10,948 bases of DNA, taken from JAXDLH01 sp034666705 (GTDB lineage Bacteria; Chloroflexota; UBA6077; SHYK01). Numbering within the stretch: position 1 is the stretch's first letter; each line of letters starts with the position of its first letter. Below are positions 7,511-10,948 of the stretch, in pieces. A model generated the notes under the pieces. That model saw only the letters and a program-made list of their open reading frames with translations, had not been told where the DNA came from and did not search any database. Position numbers and translations under genes: made by a program. The stretch lies in NCBI GenBank assembly GCA_034666705.1, contig JAXDLH010000454.1, positions 1 to 10,948 on the forward strand. Direction: 5' to 3'.

Positions 7511-8512
7511 ATGCTCGACGATCAGCGTCCTGGAACTATCTACTGGATCGATCACTACGTCGTGGGCAGCGACGACCTGGAGCGCTGGGCCGATTTCCAA
7601 ACGAAGGTGATCGGCGCGCACCCGCCGGATCGACCCGAAGCGGCCCGCCGCTTCATCATCTTCCAGGACCTCACGTCCTGCTGCCATCACGGCGCGATGC
7701 TCAGTCCTGACCCGCTGCCGCCGAGCGCCGGGCTGGGCAAGGGGCTGCCACGACACGGCCTCTTCATTCGCCAGGCCGACATCGAGCAGCACCTGCGGCG
7801 GCTGGATCAGTACGGCGTGCCGCACCTCGATCCGGTGCGGACCTCGGCCGAGGGAGATGAGGGCATCTCCATTGCGTGGGAAGATCCGGATCACAACCAG
7901 TTCGAGTTCTGGGCGCCGGACCGCCTGCCAGCGGGCGCGATGACCGACTGCACCTCGGTGGGCGTCGGCCGCATCAGCCACGGCGTGTACGAGTGTCTGG
8001 ACTTGCAGCGCGCAGCCGACCATTTCGCCACATACTGCGCCGTAGATCCGCTGGTGAGCGCCGACATCCCGGCGGACACGCTGGTATTACCACTGGTCGG
8101 CGGCGCCCGCATCGTCTACAAGCAGGTCGAGACGATCGGCCAGCGGACGGGCGGCTGGGGCAAATTGAGCGCGGCCCACGCGGCGCTGGTCGTGCGCGAC
8201 GAGGACTTCTGGCCGAGCTACGAGCGGATGTGGGCCAACGTGCCCGAGTGGAAGTACGACCGCGAGACGCGAGGCTTCGTGGGCGCCGGCACCGAGTTGC
8301 CGGCCCGCACCGCCCGGCACGGCAGCCCGGGCGGCGTGCAGTGGTTCGAGATCCGGGAGCGGGGCGACGACTGGTACGATTGGGACACGAACTGCTTCCA
8401 CTTCATGGGCGGCGTGCCACGGGATGCGGGGTTCACGGAGTACGAGCCGCACACCATGGACTGGCATCTGCCCGAGTACGTGAAGCTGCACGGCGACAGC
8501 GTCCCAAGCTGA
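7511..8512 (+). CDS. Two-module VOC-superfamily protein, extradiol dioxygenase-like
   Basis: The 333-aa product consists of two vicinal-oxygen-chelate modules (about 8-136 and 150-285) followed by a Trp/Tyr/Asp-rich tail. The ATG at 7511 is preceded by GGGAGGG with a 6-base gap. In the first module H15 (DHYVV), H82 (RHGLFI) and E132 (FEFW) occupy the classical metal-ligand positions. In the second, H157 (SHGVYE), H223 (AHAALVV) and E280 (WFEI) do the same. In typical two-module extradiol dioxygenases such as BphC only the C-terminal module binds iron. The fold therefore supports a metal-dependent dioxygenase, isomerase or lyase acting on a small aromatic or vicinal-oxygen substrate, probably in the cytoplasm; the reaction is not determined. 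It is isolated, with no catabolic operon around it. A second VOC gene lies 1.5 kb away on the other strand. Confidence 0.88.
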   Translation: MLDDQRPGTIYWIDHYVVGSDDLERWADFQTKVIGAHPPDRPEAARRFIIFQDLTSCCHHGAMLSPDPLPPSAGLGKGLPRHGLFIRQADIEQHLRRLDQYGVPHLDPVRTSAEGDEGISIAWEDPDHNQFEFWAPDRLPAGAMTDCTSVGVGRISHGVYECLDLQRAADHFATYCAVDPLVSADIPADTLVLPLVGGARIVYKQVETIGQRTGGWGKLSAAHAALVVRDEDFWPSYERMWANVPEWKYDRETRGFVGAGTELPARTARHGSPGGVQWFEIRERGDDWYDWDTNCFHFMGGVPRDAGFTEYEPHTMDWHLPEYVKLHGDSVPS

Positions 8513-8562
8513 CGGAGCGGCATCGCAGCCATTTGCGGGCTCATCGCTGACAGGACATGCAT

Positions 8563-8610
8563 CCACCGCGACCCTGCCTACCCGTTTCAGGGTAGGCAGG
8601 GTCGCGGTGG
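8563..8610. terminator. Perfect 21-bp-stem hairpin between convergent genes
   Basis: Bases 8563-8583 and 8590-8610 are exact reverse complements over 21 bp, with a 6-base loop GTTTCA. It begins 51 bases after the VOC stop codon and faces the 3' end of the minus-strand amidase gene. No run of T follows either arm, so it would act as a rho-independent-like or transcript-protecting structure on both strands. Its perfection points to recent origin, gene conversion or strong selection. Confidence 0.6.
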
Positions 8611-8676
8611 CCATTTACGCGAGCGAGGTTAGCACGGCTGGGCGCGAGCTTCTCGTCGATTGCCGTGTCCGTACGT

Positions 8677-8760
8677 CCGGTAGGGCCGGGGCTTGTCCCC
8701 TGCCGCGAGCCTTGTTGGGACCAGCACACACGGCGGGGGGCTCGCCCCCCGCCCTACCGG
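8677..8760. repeat. Dispersed inverted repeat, copy C
   Basis: CCGGTAGGGC at 8677-8686 and GCCCTACCGG at 8751-8760 are perfect 10-bp complements. Each arm also folds on itself: GGGGCTTGTCCCC (8688-8700) on the left and GGGGGGCTCGCCCCCC (8735-8750) on the right. The left arm shares GGGGCTTGT with the left arm of copy A. The core differs from that of copies A and B. It ends 22 bases before the amidase stop codon. Confidence 0.75.
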
Positions 8761-8782
8761 TGATCAAGTTCTGCGTGGTGCG

Positions 8783-9736
8783 CTAGGCTCCGAGGTTGCG
8801 GTCGAGGAAGCGGCGGAGCCCCGCGGCGATGCTGCTGGCCGCGACGTCGGCGTGCGCGGTGAGGAAGGCGCGGTCGTCCGGATCGGTGAGGTAGCCGGCT
8901 TCAATGATGGCCGCCGGGGTCCCGGTATCGAGCGCGTGCTGATAGCGCCACGGGTTGAAGGCGTAGTAGTAGGTCATGTCGCAGCTCACCCGCGTCGGAT
9001 CATCGGGCAGGCCGGTGCCGGCGCGATAGGCTGCTTGCAAGTCCGCGACCAGCAGATCGTCCGCCGCGAGCACGGAGCTGATCGCCGAGCGCGCGATCTT
9101 CGAGCCGCGTGAGTCGTAGGACGAATCGCCATCGGCGTGGATGGATAGGAATACATTTGCGCGGTAGCGGATAGGGATCGTAGAGGGCAGAAGGTCGACC
9201 TGGATGCAGGCCGCCTCGAGTTGCGCGGCAGTCTGCTGGGCGAGCAGGAGGTTGACTTCCCACTCGTCCCAACCGCCGGCGGCGGTGCCCGTGCCGAGGT
9301 TCTCCAGCTCCGGCGGCGCCTCATCGACCAACCAGTGGCCAGCCTGGATGCCCACCCGCTTGGGGCCGGGCGGGTTCCATACGGGGCTGGCAGGGAGCGG
9401 CTCCAGGAGTTCGGTGTCCTCGCACCCTGGCTCGGATGCACGGGGCATGCCATCCGGCAGCGGTACGGTGGGGAAGCGGTCGGAGCCTCGGAACGTGCGC
9501 GGCGTAGCCGCAATGCCGGCCACCAACGGGGCTGACGGGGCGCCGGTGGTGGGTGTGGCGTTGGCGGATTCGCCCGGCGGAGCGAAGTCGGCGATGGGCA
9601 GACCCCTGCAACTCACCAGGGCAACAAGCAGCAGGGCGGGTGCAACCCAGCGCACCGCAGGGCGTCCGGCTCCTGGAGCGGCTTCGCCTGAGCGCAATGC
9701 GCGCGGTCGCCTCGATGGCCTGGCGGGCACTGGCAC
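8783..9736 (-). CDS. N-acetylmuramoyl-L-alanine amidase (Amidase_3), predicted lipoprotein
   Basis: This zinc hydrolase is expected to cut the bond between N-acetylmuramic acid and the L-Ala of the stem peptide in peptidoglycan, outside the membrane. After a long, Arg-rich n-region (1-30) comes a hydrophobic segment (31-41) and the lipobox LVSC with C43. Residues 44-120 form a Pro/Ala-rich linker. The catalytic domain spans about 125-315: H134 (GIQAGH), E158 (EWEVNLLL) and H200 (SIHAD) as zinc ligands and E279 (IIEAGYLT) as catalytic Glu. The start is uncertain: GTG at 9736 has no good Shine-Dalgarno site, a second GTG follows two codons later and no ATG lies before residue 97. The usual GGxDPG stretch after the first His is replaced by HWLVDEAPPELENLGTG. 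The amidase gene is on the same strand as the VOC gene at 10026-10475 but 289 bp away, so probably separate. Family call is secure. Confidence 0.9.
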   Translation of the reverse strand: MPVPARPSRRPRALRSGEAAPGAGRPAVRWVAPALLLVALVSCRGLPIADFAPPGESANATPTTGAPSAPLVAGIAATPRTFRGSDRFPTVPLPDGMPRASEPGCEDTELLEPLPASPVWNPPGPKRVGIQAGHWLVDEAPPELENLGTGTAAGGWDEWEVNLLLAQQTAAQLEAACIQVDLLPSTIPIRYRANVFLSIHADGDSSYDSRGSKIARSAISSVLAADDLLVADLQAAYRAGTGLPDDPTRVSCDMTYYYAFNPWRYQHALDTGTPAAIIEAGYLTDPDDRAFLTAHADVAASSIAAGLRRFLDRNLGA

Positions 9737-10025
9737 CTCGCCCCGGGACGCGCCGCCGCGCGACGAGCCCCTCCCTTCCGGTGTAGCAGACGCGCCAGGG
9801 CGTGCGAGGGTGCGCGCGCCCCTCCAGGCGAGGAAGTTACCGGCTCGTTACAGCGCTAGCTCAACTGCGCCTCGCGCTAGCGGGGCAGTTGTCGCGATCG
9901 TAGCCATTGCGGTGCGAGCGGAAGGGCACGGGGCTGCCGCCCAGAAGGGCGGGCCCAGCCCCGTGCGCCGATGGCCCGTCCTTCAGGGCGGCAGGACAAA
10001 GGCAATGTGCATAGCTGCTGCGCCG
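9737..10025. other. Intergenic region upstream of the amidase gene
   Basis: No gene is visible. Besides the hairpin at 9926-9966 there is a smaller inverted repeat, CAACTGC/GCAGTTG, around 9863-9892, with GCGCTAGC inside it and again just upstream of it. On the minus strand GGAAGGGAGGGG (plus 9769-9780) looks like a strong ribosome binding site, but no start codon follows it at the usual spacing. The amidase promoter is not recognisable. Confidence 0.45.
9926..9966 (-). terminator. Long bulged hairpin downstream of the single-module VOC gene
   Basis: GCACGGGGCTG (9926-9936) pairs with CAGCCCCGTGC (9956-9966). Inside, CCGCCC pairs with GGGCGG around an AGAA loop, with a 3-base bulge (9953-9955). 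The total is 17 base pairs. On the minus strand it starts 59 bases past the stop codon of the gene at 10026-10475 and would separate it from the amidase gene. There is no T-tract, so a classical intrinsic terminator is not certain. Confidence 0.5.
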
Positions 10026-10475
10026 CTAGTCCTCGAAGGCGAGGCCGCGCTTGATCAGCTCGGCGCGGGCCTGATCGCGGCTCTCCATCGGGACCGTGAA
10101 CTCGAAATGGTAGCCGTCCGGATCGTCGAACATCAGCGACATGCGGCCGCCAAAGTTGCCGAAGCGGAGCGGCACGCCAAACGAGTGGAAGCGCTCGACC
10201 CAGGTATCGAAGTCCTCGTACTTGATGACGTAGGCATGGTGCTGGCCCTCACCACCCGGGGACGGCTGCTGGTGGTCATTCGGCTCGAAGAAGTCGATCT
10301 TGGTGTTGGCGAGCCGCACGGCGACCGGGCCGCCGCCGCGCCCCGACGCATTGCGCTCGCCCGCCTCAGCGCCGAGGACTTCCGTGTAGAAGCGCTTGGT
10401 GCGCGCGACGTCGCTCGAAACCAGCGTCCAGTGGTCGATCCGCTCGATGGCGGGCGCCTGGGTGCTCACTGCCAT
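10026..10475 (-). CDS. Single-module VOC-superfamily protein, glyoxalase/dioxygenase-like
   Basis: The 149-aa product is one complete VOC unit of two beta-alpha-beta-beta-beta halves. The ATG at 10475 is preceded by AAGGAGG with a 7-base gap, a near-ideal ribosome binding site. H15 (DHWTLV), H80 (HHAYVI) and E125 (HFEF) occupy the metal-ligand positions, and DDPDGYHFEF is the hallmark C-terminal strand. Possible activities include glyoxalase, extradiol dioxygenase, fosfomycin/bleomycin-type resistance or epimerase; nothing in the sequence decides between them. Such short VOC proteins usually act as dimers in the cytoplasm. It is divergent from the small membrane-protein gene at 10659 and followed by a strong hairpin, so probably a single-gene transcript. 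It could be functionally linked to the two-module VOC protein at 7511, but no shared signal shows this. Confidence 0.9.
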   Translation of the reverse strand: MAVSTQAPAIERIDHWTLVSSDVARTKRFYTEVLGAEAGERNASGRGGGPVAVRLANTKIDFFEPNDHQQPSPGGEGQHHAYVIKYEDFDTWVERFHSFGVPLRFGNFGGRMSLMFDDPDGYHFEFTVPMESRDQARAELIKRGLAFED

Positions 10476-10615
10476 GCCCTGGCCTCCTTTTCTCCTGGCG
10501 GGAGTTGTAGCACGCGAGGTGCGAGGATTGCCTGGAGGACGACCTGCCCCCGGTGGCGCGCGCTGCCTCTACCGTGCCTGGCGTCCCACGGCCAGGTGCC
10601 GCGATTCTGACGGCT

Positions 10616-10624
10616 TGCTAAAAT
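10616..10624 (+). promoter_or_regulatory. Extended -10 promoter of the small membrane-protein gene
   Basis: TGCTAAAAT matches the extended -10 consensus TGnTATAAT at all but one position. A recognisable -35 box is absent (GTGCCG at 10596-10601), as is common for extended -10 promoters. Transcription would start near 10631, giving a leader of roughly 28 bases before the GTG start at 10659. Confidence 0.5.
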
Positions 10625-10658
10625 CGGCTCGATTCAATGCACAGCGGAGAGGGAGCAC

Positions 10659-10948
10659 GTGTGGGAACGTCCGGAGCGGCCGATTCCTCGGCTGGTATTG
10701 CCCCCACCGAAACCCAACGAACTGCGCATTGGGCGACCGCGCGCACGACAACGACGGGAATTCCCGGTGTTCGCGGTGCTCGAGGGGATCGGGATTGCGA
10801 TCATGAGCGTCTTCGCCATTGCGATGGTCGCGGTCCTGGTGAATGCGTTTCGGATGGGGGTGCTCCCCCTTGAAATCGTGTGGGGTCTGGGGATCTTCGG
10901 CGGGGTGACGCTGATGGTCAGCATCGTCTACCGGTTCGTGCCGGCGAT
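10659..10948 (+). CDS. Small two-helix membrane protein, 3' end outside the window
   Basis: The frame is open from 10611 to the window end and gives 96 complete codons from the GTG at 10659. That GTG is the only plausible start in frame and follows a purine-rich GGAGAGGGAG (10646-10655). Residues 1-38 are rich in Pro and Arg, consistent with a cytoplasmic N-terminus. Two hydrophobic segments follow: about 39-62 (VFAVLEGIGIAIMSVFAIAM onwards) and about 71-95 (VWGLGIFGGVTLMVSIVYRF). I do not recognise the family. The amino-acid pattern and the promoter upstream make this a better choice than the overlapping frame starting at 10637. No function can be proposed. Confidence 0.65.
   Translation, partial: MWERPERPIPRLVLPPPKPNELRIGRPRARQRREFPVFAVLEGIGIAIMSVFAIAMVAVLVNAFRMGVLPLEIVWGLGIFGGVTLMVSIVYRFVPA

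Noticed and set aside
7371..7610. Plus-strand frame overlapping the start of the two-module VOC gene, as a possible leader peptide
   Set aside because: It overlaps the VOC gene out of frame by 100 bases and has no domain; the small hairpin at 7393-7412 alone does not support a leader gene.
7511..10475. An aromatic-degradation gene cluster based on the two VOC genes
   Set aside because: The genes are on opposite strands, 1.5 kb apart, separated by a peptidoglycan amidase, and no other catabolic enzyme is present.
9204..10610. Plus-strand frame of 468 codons spanning the amidase 5' part, the gap and the VOC gene
   Set aside because: It crosses two confident minus-strand genes and their gap; its product is low-complexity and matches no fold, so it is a GC-driven open frame.

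Overview
The window is a high-GC bacterial chromosomal segment with eight clear genes on both strands, mostly single units in convergent or divergent pairs rather than one operon. The combination of a bacterial eRF1-like protein (baeRF), a lipoprotein HtrA protease, a GT-C (GT39/ArnT-like) membrane transferase, VOC-family dioxygenase-like proteins and GTAGGG-type dispersed palindromes is most reminiscent of Chloroflexota (Thermomicrobia/Sphaerobacter-like). That placement is an inference from gene flavour, not a measured result. No rRNA, tRNA, CRISPR array, transposase, integrase or phage gene is visible.

Layout. 1-298: no gene. 299-946 (-): five-helix membrane protein of unknown function. 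947-1417: intergenic, with copy A of a dispersed inverted repeat and a possible ECF-type promoter. 1418-2620 (+): lipoprotein HtrA/Deg serine protease with one PDZ domain. 2658-3773 (-): baeRF protein, convergent with HtrA across a 37-bp gap that carries a 16-bp hairpin. 4051-5211 (+): M20D metallo-amidohydrolase, divergent from baeRF. 5342-7084 (-): GT-C membrane transferase, convergent with M20D across a 130-bp gap (5212-5341) in which I see no strong signal. 7085-7510: intergenic, with an 18-bp perfect dyad, repeat copy B and a candidate promoter. 7511-8512 (+): two-module VOC protein with a full His-His-Glu set in each module. 8513-8782: convergent intergenic region with a perfect 21-bp-stem hairpin and repeat copy C. 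8783-9736 (-): lipoprotein N-acetylmuramoyl-L-alanine amidase. 9737-10025: intergenic, with a long bulged hairpin. 10026-10475 (-): single-module VOC protein. 10659-10948 (+): 5' part of a small two-helix membrane protein cut by the window end.

How the genes relate. There is no single pathway. Three products act at the envelope (HtrA, amidase, GT-C transferase), one probably at the ribosome (baeRF), and three are small-molecule enzymes (M20D and the two VOC proteins). The most distinctive material is non-coding: a three-copy family of composite inverted repeats, several long GC-rich stems in gene gaps and an operator-like dyad. I do not see a coherent new multi-gene system. The best leads are the repeat family, the doubly liganded VOC protein and the baeRF protein.
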